In this document: in pieces, positions 16,392 to 24,358 of the stretch
Layout: the number at the start of each line of letters is the position of its first letter
Position numbering within the stretch: position 1 is the first letter of the stretch
Assembly (NCBI RefSeq): GCF_009729075.1
Contig: NZ_VTGY01000001.1
Location: forward strand, 186,001 to 250,000
DNA: 64,000 bases
Direction of reading: 5' to 3'
Source: Mycolicibacterium sp. CBMA 226
Lineage (GTDB): Bacteria; Actinomycetota; Actinomycetes; Mycobacteriales; Mycobacteriaceae
Program-made: the position numbers and the translations under genes
The notes under the pieces: model-generated
Seen by the model: the letters and a program-made list of their open reading frames with translations, nothing else
The model's database searches: none
What the model was told of the DNA's origin: nothing

Positions 16392-17660
16392 TTAGAACGA
16401 CTCGGGATCCGCCTGAACCGACTCCGGCACCGGATGCTGATACAGCCGAGAGGCGTTCTCCCAGGTGATCTTCCGGATCACGTCGGCAGGCAGGTTGCCG
16501 ATCTCCTCGTGGATGGTCGCCTGCGTGTGCGGCCAGGTCGAGTCGCAGTGCGGGTAGTCGGCCTCGAGCATGATGTTGTCCACACCGATGCGGTCCCGCT
16601 GCACGAAGGAGGACTGGTCTTCCACCGCACAGAACCAGAAATTGCGGGTGAAAACCTCCGCCGGAGTGAGCTTTTCGCCGAGCCGTTCCCAGGTGCCGTA
16701 CATCGAGTGGTAGCTGAGCATGTGGTCGAGTCGGTCCAGCAGGCCGGCGACCCAGCCGATGCCACCTTCGGATAGGCAGATCTTGAGATCCGGAAACCGG
16801 CTGGGCAGACCGGAGTACAGCCAGTCCACGGCTGCCGAGATGGCGTAGGCGAAGAACAGCACGCCCTGCACATCCGGCGGGGCGTCTGGCGTGGTGGCGG
16901 GGGAGGAGCCCGACGATCCGATGTGCAGGTTGACGACCGTGCCGGTCTCCGCGCAGGCCGCCATCATCGGATCCCAGTAGCCCGAATGGATGGTCGGCAG
17001 TCCCAGCATCGCCGGGTTCTCGCTGAAAGTCATGGCGTGGAAACCACGTTCGGCGTTCTCGTAGATCATCTTGGCGCCGACCTCGGGGTCCAGCAGCCAC
17101 GGCAGCTGGCAAGGAATGATCCGGTCGGGGTACGAGCCCGCCCACACGTCGAAGTGCCAGTCGTTCCAGGCCCGCACCGATGCCATCGCCAGGTCGCGGT
17201 CGGTGGTGACCTGCTGCAGCCGCTGACCGGCGAAACCGGGCAGGAACGACGGGAAGTTCAGCGAGGCGTACACCCCGTTGAGGTCCATGTCTCGGACGCG
17301 TTCGTGGATATCCCAAGCACCCCGGCGCATCTCGTCGAACCGGACGGGCTCGAAGCCGTACTCGGACACCGGGCGGCCGACGACGGCGTTGAACCCGACA
17401 TTGGGCAACTCCTTGCCGTCATACACCCACGTCTGTCCACCGTTGTCGGTGTCCACCACGCGTGGCGCCCGGTCGGCGAACTTGCTCGGCAGCCGGCCGG
17501 TGAAAGTGTCGGGCGGCTCGACGATGTGGTCGTCGACCGAGATGACCGTATACCGGCGCGGAGCACGGGGCGGGTCAGGCAGCAGTGTGACGGTGCGGTC
17601 CGCGCCCGTCTTGGCAACGGTGAAGTCGAGGTTGGCTGCCAGATCGTCGATGGATTTCAT
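16392..17660 (-). CDS. Amidohydrolase-2 family metal-dependent hydrolase/decarboxylase
   Basis: This 422-residue TIM-barrel protein is of the Amidohydro_2 (ACMSD/LigW-like) superfamily, whose members hydrolyse lactones or decarboxylate aromatic acids. ISVDDHIVEPPDTF gives an Asp-His metal motif early on, VNLHIGSSG carries a mid-barrel His, and EADYPHCDSTWPHT holds the late Asp/His cluster. It is the last gene of a minus-strand operon after a class II aldolase and an AMP-forming ligase, with 15 nt between it and the aldolase. The context suggests catabolism of an aromatic or alicyclic acid activated to CoA; the substrate cannot be read from sequence. Confidence 0.8.
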   Translation of the reverse strand: MKSIDDLAANLDFTVAKTGADRTVTLLPDPPRAPRRYTVISVDDHIVEPPDTFTGRLPSKFADRAPRVVDTDNGGQTWVYDGKELPNVGFNAVVGRPVSEYGFEPVRFDEMRRGAWDIHERVRDMDLNGVYASLNFPSFLPGFAGQRLQQVTTDRDLAMASVRAWNDWHFDVWAGSYPDRIIPCQLPWLLDPEVGAKMIYENAERGFHAMTFSENPAMLGLPTIHSGYWDPMMAACAETGTVVNLHIGSSGSSPATTPDAPPDVQGVLFFAYAISAAVDWLYSGLPSRFPDLKICLSEGGIGWVAGLLDRLDHMLSYHSMYGTWERLGEKLTPAEVFTRNFWFCAVEDQSSFVQRDRIGVDNIMLEADYPHCDSTWPHTQATIHEEIGNLPADVIRKITWENASRLYQHPVPESVQADPESF

Positions 17661-17675
17661 GTCGTACCAACGCCT

Positions 17676-18503
17676 TTACTGCAGAACGGACGGGTCGGAT
17701 TTGATGGTCATGCGCGCAGCGCCGGCCCAGTAGACGTCGGCCGCGCGCTCGATCAGGGAGGACTTCATGCCGACCATGTCGGACCATTTCATTTCGGTCG
17801 GCTTCAGGCCGGTCAGCAGCACGTCATAGGCGAGCTTGCAGACTCGCTCGATCGAGGCGGCCCGGTAGACCGCCTCGGCTAGGTTGCGGCCGGTGGCGAT
17901 GACGCCGTGGTTGGCCAGGATGGTGGTGTTCGCCGGGCCGATTCGGGACGCCAATTCGGCTGCGCGCGATGGACTGTCGACTTCGCCGTCGTATTCGTCG
18001 ACCAGGCATAGGTCGTCCAGGAACAGCGATCCGGTCTGGTGCACCAGCTCCGGTAACCGGCCCAGCGCGGCCAGCACACACACGTAGTAGGGGTGGTTGT
18101 GGATCACCACGCGGGCGTCCGGGCGGGCGCGGTGCAACTCGGTGTGGATGTGGATGGCGGGCGTGACGTCCCAGCGGCCCCGCTGCACGCGGGCGTCCTC
18201 GTCGACGACGCAGATGTCGGAAGCGGTGACCTCCCGCCACCACAGACCCCACGGGTTGACGTACATGTCGGTGTGACCGTCGGGCTGAAAGGTGATGTGC
18301 CCGGCCAGGTTCTCGGCGAAGCCGATGGTCGCGAGGTGTCGGAAGGCGATGGCCATGGCCTGTTCGTCCGTGAGGTCGACGCCGATCGGCGGCGTCACCG
18401 ACGGCGCCCAGACCTCCAGGCCGCCGCGGCGGGGGACTGTTTCGCTCCTCGCGTGCGCGGGGACTGTCTCACTCGTCGCATGCGCGTGTTCAGCCGCGGT
18501 CAT
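17676..18503 (-). CDS. Class II aldolase/adducin family protein
   Basis: This 275-residue zinc-dependent class II aldolase-fold protein may act as an aldolase, a decarboxylase or a dehydratase. Family features include AENLAGHITF (phosphate/carboxylate-binding loop), VIHNHPYYVCVLAALG (metal His pair) and TTILANHGVIATGRNLAEAV (later metal His). The in-frame ATG at 18503 is chosen because it overlaps the end of the upstream ligase gene by 14 nt, typical of coupled genes; a start 42 nt further upstream would lengthen the overlap. Phosphosugar-aldolase homologues are shorter (about 210-230 residues). It sits between the ligase and the amidohydrolase in one operon. Confidence 0.82.
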   Translation of the reverse strand: MTAAEHAHATSETVPAHARSETVPRRGGLEVWAPSVTPPIGVDLTDEQAMAIAFRHLATIGFAENLAGHITFQPDGHTDMYVNPWGLWWREVTASDICVVDEDARVQRGRWDVTPAIHIHTELHRARPDARVVIHNHPYYVCVLAALGRLPELVHQTGSLFLDDLCLVDEYDGEVDSPSRAAELASRIGPANTTILANHGVIATGRNLAEAVYRAASIERVCKLAYDVLLTGLKPTEMKWSDMVGMKSSLIERAADVYWAGAARMTIKSDPSVLQ

Positions 18504-20109
18504 GTCGGTCTCCCATCCGGGCTCGAATATTTTCGCGCAGTGCACCTTTGGCGACCTTCCCGCCCGACGACCGGGGCAGCTCGTCGACCACGATCAACCG
18601 CTCGGGTAGCAGTTCCTTCGAAATGTCCTGGGCGAGCAAGTACGTGCACAGCTCGTCGAGGTCCAGCGTCGCCGCGCCGATCAGTTCGGCGTAGACGCAG
18701 ACCTTTTCGCCGAACACCGCGTCGGGCATGGCCACCGCCGCGGCCAGGCCGACCGCGGGGTGTGTCATGACGGCGTCCTCTACCTGGGCGGCGCTGATGT
18801 TCTTGCCGCCGCGCACGATGAAGTCGGAGGTGCGGCCCGTCACGCGCAGATAGCCGTCGGCGTCGATCTCGCAGATGTCACCCATCCGCATCCAGCCGTC
18901 GGTGGTGAACAGCTTGTCGTGGTCGGTGCCGCCGAGGTAACCAAGACTCGTTGCCGGCCCGCGGCAGGCGGGCTGGCCCCGTCCGGTGTCGGTGACGTCG
19001 GTGTCGCCGTCGAAGAGCCGGACGGCCATGTCCGCGACGATCCGGCCACCCGTACGCAGCCGGTGCTCGAGCGAGTCGTGCACCGTGGTCCCACTGAGCA
19101 GGCCCGTCTCGTTGGAGCCGTAGAACTGCAGAATTGTTGCACCGGTCAGCTTTTCGAACTCGAGCGCAGGACGATAGGGCAGCGCCTCGCCGCCGGTGAA
19201 CACCACCCGCAGCGAGCTCAGGTCGTAGTCGCGGGCCACGGGGTCGGCCATGATCATGGTCAATTGGGTACTGACACAACACAACACGGTGACTCTGTGC
19301 TTTTCGATTGCGGCGCACGCGGCCGCGACGGTGAAGCGGTCCAGCAGTACGTTGCTGGTGCCCAACAAGATCGGGGTGATGTGCGTGGTCCAGAGACCGA
19401 AGCCGAACGGGGTCGGGATGACCGGCAGGAAGACGTCGTCGGCCGTCAGTAGTCCGTTGGCGACCGCCTGCTGATGGAAGTAGTACCAACGATTCTGGGT
19501 GTGCACCACGCACTTGGGCAGGCCGGTCGTGCCCGATGTCGAGTTGATGAGGAAGACGTCGTCGGGACCCAGTTGGGCATCGGGGCTCAGGTCCGTGGCG
19601 TCGGTACCGACGGACAGCTCGTCCAGGGTCAGCAGCGGGCAGTCGATGGCGGTGGCCACAGTGTGGGCCTGCGCCTGGCGCGGGGGATCAGCGACCAGTA
19701 GCCGGGGCTCTGCACTCTGCAGAATGGCTGTCACCTCACGGATTCCGGCGCGCGCACCGACGCCGACGACCACCGCACCACATCGCTCGATCGCCACGAA
19801 CAGCGCGTGGATCGCCATTGTGTCGCCGTGCCACACGGCGATCCGGTCCCCGGGGCGCACGCCTGCGCCCGCCAACTGACCGGCCAGAGCGGTTGCCGCA
19901 GTGTCGAATTGACGCCAGGTCAGCGACCGGTCCGGATGATCCACATAGGCGACCCGGTCGGGAGTATGAGTGGCGTTGGCGCGTACGGCATCCGAGATCG
20001 TGGTGTCGGCCCACCAGCCGTTGGCGTAGAAGCGTGCGACGTCGTCGGCCGTGAAGGCGGGCGAACTCGTGACCGCCGATTCCGTCGTCATCGCCTCCGT
20101 CAACCCCAT
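18490..20109 (-). CDS. AMP-forming acyl-CoA synthetase/acid-CoA ligase
   Basis: This 539-residue enzyme of the ANL superfamily activates a carboxylic acid to acyl-AMP and then acyl-CoA. Visible core motifs are INSTSGTTGLPKCVVHT (A3 P-loop), ILQFYGSNETGLL (A5), DGWMRMGDICEID (A7) and the hinge/A8 region VTGRTSDFIVRGGKNISA. The catalytic lysine lies in PRSSGGKVAKGALRE at the C-terminus. The ATG at 20109 is preferred because a near-perfect promoter (TTGACA-19-TATGAT) ends 6 nt before it; ATG 20091 is an alternative. It is the first gene of the ligase-aldolase-amidohydrolase operon behind a GntR regulator. Substrate unknown. Confidence 0.88.
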   Translation of the reverse strand: MGLTEAMTTESAVTSSPAFTADDVARFYANGWWADTTISDAVRANATHTPDRVAYVDHPDRSLTWRQFDTAATALAGQLAGAGVRPGDRIAVWHGDTMAIHALFVAIERCGAVVVGVGARAGIREVTAILQSAEPRLLVADPPRQAQAHTVATAIDCPLLTLDELSVGTDATDLSPDAQLGPDDVFLINSTSGTTGLPKCVVHTQNRWYYFHQQAVANGLLTADDVFLPVIPTPFGFGLWTTHITPILLGTSNVLLDRFTVAAACAAIEKHRVTVLCCVSTQLTMIMADPVARDYDLSSLRVVFTGGEALPYRPALEFEKLTGATILQFYGSNETGLLSGTTVHDSLEHRLRTGGRIVADMAVRLFDGDTDVTDTGRGQPACRGPATSLGYLGGTDHDKLFTTDGWMRMGDICEIDADGYLRVTGRTSDFIVRGGKNISAAQVEDAVMTHPAVGLAAAVAMPDAVFGEKVCVYAELIGAATLDLDELCTYLLAQDISKELLPERLIVVDELPRSSGGKVAKGALRENIRARMGDRHDRG

Positions 20110-20115
20110 CTTCAA

Positions 20116-20146
20116 ATCATATGAAAATAAGGATGCGCCGTGTCAA
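20116..20146 (-). promoter_or_regulatory. Strong sigma70-type promoter with TCATATGA palindrome
   Basis: On the minus strand TTGACA (20146-20141), a 19-nt spacer and TATGAT (20121-20116) precede the ligase ATG at 20109 by 6 nt. An 8-bp palindrome TCATATGA (20118-20125), inside the AT-rich run AAATCATATGAAAAT, overlaps the -10 box. It is a plausible operator for the adjacent GntR regulator. Confidence 0.65.
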
Positions 20147-20150
20147 GGAT

Positions 20151-20921
20151 TCACGAAGTTCGGGTGCGGGTGCGCACCATCGCCGGGTCGACTGCCCCTG
20201 CCGATCCCGGGTAGTGCTGGGCGTCGAGCAGATGCGTCGCCGCCAACTCGCGCGCCCGTTCGGCATCACCGGCCTCGATGGCGTCGATCAGCGTGCGGTG
20301 GTCCTCGAGCGCAGCCCGGCGCTCGTCTAGGGGAATGCTGGCGTGGTCGGTGAACTGCCGTGACCAGCTGAGTTCGTGCGACGACCACAGCGTCTCCAGG
20401 GCGCCCGCGAGGATGATCATGGTCTCATTGCCGCAGTGCTGCACCAGCGCCTCGTGGAAGCGCCGGCTGGCCGATGTCACCAGCACCAGGTCCTCGACCG
20501 ACGCGACGGCCTCGGCGTGGATCTGCCGAAGTATCGGCACTACTTCGCTGTCGCGGTCGGCGCGCTGCGCGCACAACGCCGCACAGGCCGGCTCCACCTG
20601 CTGCAGGGCGGAGCCGACATCGCCGAGACTCACCTGGTTCGCGCCCAGCACCAAACCCATCGTGTAGGCCACGTTGCTGGCGCTGGGCCGGTGGACCACC
20701 GACCCGCCGAGCTTGCCGCGACGCACGCTGAGCAGCCCTTCGGCATCCAGGATGCGGATCGCCTCGCGCAGGGACGGCTTGCTGATCGGAAACTCGACCA
20801 GCAGCTCATCCTCGGTGGGCAGCACGCTGCCGTCGGCGAGGTCGCCGCTGAGGATGCGCCGGCGCAACTCGTCGGCCACCTGCTCGGCGAGGCGGCGGAA
20901 ACGGACGTCAGGCGCGGCCAC
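20151..20921 (-). CDS. FadR-type GntR transcriptional regulator
   Basis: This 256-residue regulator has an N-terminal winged helix (ADELRRRILSGDLADGSVLP, then SKPSLREAIRILDAEGLL and the wing RRGKLGGSVVHRP, residues about 10-80). A C-terminal all-helical FCD effector domain follows, with metal/ligand-type residues in RFHEALVQHCGNETM and LEDHRTLIDAIEAGDAERA. Members usually repress catabolic operons until a carboxylate or acyl ligand binds. It lies immediately upstream of the ligase-aldolase-amidohydrolase operon, in the same direction, with the operon promoter placed in the short gap. It is therefore the likely local regulator. Start is GTG at 20921. Confidence 0.9.
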   Translation of the reverse strand: MAAPDVRFRRLAEQVADELRRRILSGDLADGSVLPTEDELLVEFPISKPSLREAIRILDAEGLLSVRRGKLGGSVVHRPSASNVAYTMGLVLGANQVSLGDVGSALQQVEPACAALCAQRADRDSEVVPILRQIHAEAVASVEDLVLVTSASRRFHEALVQHCGNETMIILAGALETLWSSHELSWSRQFTDHASIPLDERRAALEDHRTLIDAIEAGDAERARELAATHLLDAQHYPGSAGAVDPAMVRTRTRTS

Positions 20922-21024
20922 GGGTCGAGTGTGCCAGAGCGGGGCGGCAGGGAGGCCGAAGTCGGCACTCGCCTATCCGGTGTGCCCGGGGGCACCAAGC
21001 GTCGTACCCCCGGGCGCCGGAATG

Positions 21025-21258
21025 CTACTCGTCGTCCTCGTCGTCTTCGTCTTCGTCGAATTCCAGATCGAGCGGGTCTTCACTGTGGGGGTCCACCGTG
21101 TACTGCTGCCAGTAGGACGGGCTGAAGTAGATGGTGTCTGAACTGTCGGCGTCGTCGCCGATCTGGACCCAGAGAATCTGGTCCTTCTCGCCATAGCTCA
21201 GCGCCTGGGGGTAGTGGATGCTGCTGTCGACGGTGCGGATGTGAATGTTGTGCGTCAC
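21025..21258 (-). CDS. Small conserved-type hypothetical protein with acidic tail
   Basis: This protein of about 77 residues is of unknown function. The body (THNIHIRTVDSSIHYPQ, then ILWVQIGDDADSSDTIYF and PSYWQQYTVDP) looks folded and is followed by a very acidic tail of about 15 residues, mostly Asp and Glu. GTG at 21258 is taken as the start because the protein-like composition begins there; the upstream in-frame extension to 21411 is arginine- and cysteine-rich and lacks coding character. No clear Shine-Dalgarno sequence is seen. It lies between the GntR regulator and bcp, all on the minus strand. No motif allows a functional call. Confidence 0.6.
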   Translation of the reverse strand: MTHNIHIRTVDSSIHYPQALSYGEKDQILWVQIGDDADSSDTIYFSPSYWQQYTVDPHSEDPLDLEFDEDEDDEDDE

Positions 21259-21422
21259 GCCAAAAGTCTTGCACCTGAACGTATCTGTGTTGGTTTGCGG
21301 AGCGCGGATGCAGACAACGATTGTCCGAATGGCCACGCGGATGTCACACGTGGTTGGGCGGGACGCCACCCGGTTCCTGGCTCGGAGTGCGCCGCGCCAG
21401 GAACCGTCCATGACGCTAATGG

Positions 21423-21896
21423 TCAGACGGACAGATCCCGTCGCAACTTGGCCACGTGGCCCGTGGCCTTGACGTTGTACTGCGCGACCTCGATGTTGCC
21501 CTTCTCGTCCACGAGGAACGTCGAGCGGATGACGCCCTGCACGGTCTTGCCGTACATCGTCTTCTCGCCGAAGGCACCGTAGGCGGTGAGCACCTTGCGA
21601 TCGGGGTCGGACAGCAGGGGGAAGGTCAGGCCCTCGTTGTCGCGGAACTTGGCGAGCTTCTCGGGTTTGTCGGGGGAGATGCCGATGACGTCGAGCCCGG
21701 CCTCGTTGAGTTCGGCGAGGCTGTCGCGGAAATCGCAGGCCTGCTTGGTGCAGCCCGGCGTCGACGCCGCCGGGTAGAAGTAGACGATGACCTTGCGGCC
21801 CTTGTAGTCCGACAGCTTCACGGTGTTGCCATCGGCGTCGGGCAGGCTGAATCCGGGCGCTTTGTCGCCCACTTCGAGTCGCGGAGTCGGTGCCAC
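21423..21896 (-). CDS. bcp: Peroxiredoxin, Bcp/PrxQ type
   Basis: This 157-residue thiol peroxidase of the BCP/PrxQ class reduces hydroperoxides with electrons from thioredoxin. The thioredoxin-fold active site is FYPAASTPGCTKQACDFRD, with peroxidatic Cys49 and resolving Cys54 five residues later, as in the two-cysteine PrxQ subtype. The family variant PAxxTPGCT is intact and a conserved Arg is present in VIRSTFLVDEKG. Length is normal. A GTG start at 21896 has AGAAGGGA upstream. It diverges from the DUF3618 gene across a 91-bp region with two perfect dyads, the same arrangement as Rv2521/Rv2520c. Confidence 0.95.
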   Translation of the reverse strand: MAPTPRLEVGDKAPGFSLPDADGNTVKLSDYKGRKVIVYFYPAASTPGCTKQACDFRDSLAELNEAGLDVIGISPDKPEKLAKFRDNEGLTFPLLSDPDRKVLTAYGAFGEKTMYGKTVQGVIRSTFLVDEKGNIEVAQYNVKATGHVAKLRRDLSV

Positions 21897-21923
21897 CGGG
21901 ATGTCCCTTCTGTCGGCCAGGCG

Positions 21924-21956
21924 TTGCTGTTACAGCAAGCTGCTCTAGGGTAGAGC
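21924..21956. promoter_or_regulatory. Two perfect dyads between bcp and DUF3618
   Basis: TTGCTGT-T-ACAGCAA (21924-21938) and GCTCTA-GGG-TAGAGC (21942-21956) stand side by side in the divergent promoter region. They may be regulator sites or a short structured leader. Confidence 0.4.
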
Positions 21957-21987
21957 GCCAAGGAGCAACCCGAGCTGGAGGGCTGAA

Positions 21988-22212
21988 GTGGCTGACCGGA
22001 ATCCTGACGAGATCAAGCAGGAAATCGATCGTGCACGCGATCAGTTGGCGTTGACGGTTGACGCCCTCGCGGAGCGGGCTAATCCCCAGCGACTGGCTGA
22101 CGACGCGAAGGCCAAGGCCATCGCGTTCGCTTCCAAGCCGGCGGTGATCGCGTCGTTCGCCGGACTCGGCGTCGTCGTGCTGGTGGTGGTTATCCGCAAG
22201 ATCCGCGGATAA
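21988..22212 (+). CDS. DUF3618 single-span membrane protein
   Basis: This 74-residue protein matches DUF3618. Its amphipathic helix (RNPDEIKQEIDRARDQLALTV) continues DALAERANPQRL and is followed by a basic stretch. One hydrophobic segment runs near residues 48-69, ending in IRKIRG. Family members in actinobacteria are small membrane proteins of unknown role. A clear Shine-Dalgarno sequence (GGAGGG, about 6 nt before GTG 21988) supports the start. It diverges from bcp, as Rv2520c does from Rv2521 in M. tuberculosis. Confidence 0.85.
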   Translation: MADRNPDEIKQEIDRARDQLALTVDALAERANPQRLADDAKAKAIAFASKPAVIASFAGLGVVVLVVVIRKIRG

Positions 22213-22221
22213 CCCGACTTT

Positions 22222-22386
22222 CTAGTTCCCGCGACGCGGTGTCAGCCAGCCTGGCAGCCAGCTGCGCGGAGGGTTCGCGACCCGGCCCAACCGGGAGCAA
22301 TTACGGACGATGACCAGGGCGTTGTCGGCCGCTGTCACAACGTCGGCGCTCGGCGCTGCGTAGGTCGCAACGGCGATGGTTGTCAT
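22222..22386 (-). CDS. Putative small protein, 54 residues
   Basis: A short minus-strand ORF runs from ATG 22386 to TAG 22222. Its predicted product begins MTTIAVATYAAPSADVVTAA, continues NALVIVRNCSRLGRVANPPR and ends SWLPGWLTPRRGN. A strong Shine-Dalgarno sequence (GAGGGGAG) sits about 8 nt before the ATG. The residue mix is balanced, with no long arginine runs as seen in shadow frames. Upstream lies an AT-rich promoter-like region with an inverted repeat. It has no recognisable domain. It is convergent with the DUF3618 gene, 9 nt away. I consider it likely to be real but unproven. Confidence 0.55.
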   Translation of the reverse strand: MTTIAVATYAAPSADVVTAADNALVIVRNCSRLGRVANPPRSWLPGWLTPRRGN

Positions 22387-22780
22387 CAGCTAACTCCCCT
22401 CAGTCATCGTCACCTATATATCTACACCATCATAGGTGGTTTCAGCTAACTTTGTTTTCGCGCAACTTTTCACAAAATTGCAGGTCTATCAGATTTTGGG
22501 CGATCGGCAGGCGTCAGCCGCTATTGACGATTATGTCGGTATGCGTTGCTGCGCGGGGTGTAGTGGCAACGACGAGACGGCGAATCGACCGACTCGCGTA
22601 GCGATTTCGGGCTGCGTGGCCGAAGGAGACGTCGAGGTGTGATGTTGGCGACAGCTCGGGTCGGTTGCGTGTCAGCCGAGCTTCCCGGCTAGGCGTTGAT
22701 ACCCCAGGTCGCGGTGTCGTAAACGGCCCTGACCATACGATTTCACCCTGCAGCCATCGGGCTGTTAATGTCTCTCTCGC
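22387..22780. other. Intergenic region with AT-rich promoter-like segment
   Basis: No convincing gene is seen in these 394 bp; the plus-strand open frames lack ribosome sites and have no coding character. The part next to the small ORF is unusually AT-rich and contains CACCTAT (22411-22417) repeated inverted as ATAGGTG (22432-22438). This probably belongs to the small gene's minus-strand promoter. The right part leads into tRNA-Lys. Confidence 0.4.
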
Positions 22781-22853
<73 letters not shown>

Positions 22854-22859
22854 CAGATG

Positions 22860-22891
22860 CGAAAGCCCTCTCCTTCGGGAGGGGGCTTTCG
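22860..22891 (+). terminator. Hairpin terminator after tRNA-Lys
   Basis: CGAAAGCCCTCTCC (22860-22873) pairs with GGAGGGGGCTTTCG (22878-22891), with one wobble, around a TTCG tetraloop. There is no long U-tract, as is usual in mycobacteria. Confidence 0.8.
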
Positions 22892-22975
22892 TCGCAAATT
22901 CATCAGTTGTTGCTCGTCGGTCAGGTCGCCGCAACGGACTGAACCGGGCCCTTGCCCACGTCCCCGCGTCGGGTA

Positions 22976-23776
22976 CTACACGGCGGCCAGGAAGTGCTGA
23001 ATCGCCTCAGCGACTCGTGCCGGCACCACTGAAGTAGCGAAGTGCGACTGGTCGGACCAGATCACTCGTTGTGCGTGCGGGAGTTCAGCCGCCAAACGGT
23101 CCATGCCTTCCGGGAGTGGCGACCAGCTCTGCCCGCCCTGCAGCAACAGCACCGGTACCTCGATACGCCCCCAACGTCCCATGTCCACCGTGTCGCGGGC
23201 CATCGCCTCCAGATCGCCGGCCGCGGCAATCGTTGCCGGAACGGTGACTGCAGGATCGTCGGGTGGTGGAGCGGCGGCCAACACCTCAGCGGGGACGCGC
23301 GCGACGTCGCGGGCAAAAAGAGTCAACGCGTCTGCGTATCGCGCTGCTGCACAGAGACTGTGATAGCGGTCGAGCACAGGCAGCAGGTGCGGGCCCGACA
23401 GCAGAAGCGGCGGCTCGAACAACGTCAGAGACGCGATGCGCTCGGTGCTGCCCAACGCGGCATGAAGTGCGACCGTCGATCCATATGACCCACCGACGAC
23501 GTGCGCCCGCTCTCCCGCGCCGTCGGTGACGGCGGTGAGGATGGCGTGAAGGTCGGAAGCTTCGGCGGCGAACGTGTTGGGCGAGGGGCCGCGGGCGCTG
23601 GGTGGGTGGTTACGGCGGGCATATCGCACGATCCGATGACCGGTTATCTGTCTGCCGATCTCGGCCCACGATTCCAGGCCGCCGTTCGATCCATGGACGA
23701 AAACCACGGGTACGCCTGCCCCAGACGTATCCACTCCGAGATGGACGCCATCAGATGTAGTGATCGTCGCCGCCAT
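22976..23776 (-). CDS. Alpha/beta hydrolase
   Basis: This 266-residue alpha/beta-hydrolase-fold enzyme may act as an esterase, lactonase or C-C hydrolase. Motifs are VVFVHGSNGG (oxyanion loop after strand 3), VVGGSYGSTVALHAALG (nucleophile elbow, Ser in the SYG context) and WSDQSHFATS with the catalytic His. The acidic residue is probably in the segment after VLLLQGG. The ATG at 23776 is chosen because family-like sequence (MAATITTSDGVHLGVD) starts there; the extension to 24019 would run into the divergent gene and is not hydrolase-like. It diverges from the SnoaL-like gene. Confidence 0.85.
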   Translation of the reverse strand: MAATITTSDGVHLGVDTSGAGVPVVFVHGSNGGLESWAEIGRQITGHRIVRYARRNHPPSARGPSPNTFAAEASDLHAILTAVTDGAGERAHVVGGSYGSTVALHAALGSTERIASLTLFEPPLLLSGPHLLPVLDRYHSLCAAARYADALTLFARDVARVPAEVLAAAPPPDDPAVTVPATIAAAGDLEAMARDTVDMGRWGRIEVPVLLLQGGQSWSPLPEGMDRLAAELPHAQRVIWSDQSHFATSVVPARVAEAIQHFLAAV

Positions 23777-24002
23777 GCAACAAGTGTCGCGCAGGCCCAC
23801 TTGCCCGTCGGGGGGTGTTCGCGATGGCCGCCGCCCCTGAGGCCGCTCGTGACTTCCGATTCCAGTATTGGGCGGTACGAACGCCATATGCGAGGTCTGG
23901 TGAAAACTCAAGTCGCAGAACATCATTACCTGCCACGTAATCGACTTGCCTCGGTTCGGCCGCCAAGCTTTTAGCTGACCAACCCGAACGAAAGAGGTCA
24001 GC

Positions 24003-24356
24003 ATGAACGACATCGTCACCGCCTACCTGAAGACGTGGAACGCTACCGATCCCGTCGAACGCAAGGCTCTGCTCGGCGACCACTGGACGCCTCACGCCAC
24101 CTATACCGATCCGATGGCCGACGTCAGCGGGCACGACGCCATTTCCGAAGTGATCGGCGCGGTCCACACCCAATTCCCGGGATTCGTCTTCTCGCTCGTC
24201 AGCGGCCCGGACAGCCACCACAACCAGGCCCGCTTCCAGTGGGGACTGGGACCGGAGGGGGAACAGCCGCCGATCGTCGGGTTCGACGTGCTGGCGACGG
24301 ACGCCGACGGCCGCATCCGGTCGGTGCACGGCTTCCTGGACCAGGTGCCGGGCTGA
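24003..24356 (+). CDS. SnoaL-like/NTF2-fold protein
   Basis: This 117-residue NTF2-fold (SnoaL-like) protein probably binds a small hydrophobic ligand or acts as an isomerase/cyclase-type enzyme. The family pattern is visible: VTAYLKTWNATDPVERKALL, then HATYTDPMADVSGHDAISE and the strand run GFVFSLVSGPDSHHNQARFQW, ending VGFDVLATDADGRI. GAAAGAGG sits about 7 nt before the ATG at 24003. It is divergent from the alpha/beta hydrolase and meets the GNAT gene tail-to-tail with 2 nt between. Function is not defined. Confidence 0.8.
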   Translation: MNDIVTAYLKTWNATDPVERKALLGDHWTPHATYTDPMADVSGHDAISEVIGAVHTQFPGFVFSLVSGPDSHHNQARFQWGLGPEGEQPPIVGFDVLATDADGRIRSVHGFLDQVPG

Positions 24357-24358
24357 AC

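Noticed and set aside
22380..22642. Two plus-strand open frames (73 and 68 residues) opposite and beyond the small minus-strand gene.
   Set aside because: No ribosome site, no plausible domain, and AT-rich promoter-like DNA translated by chance.
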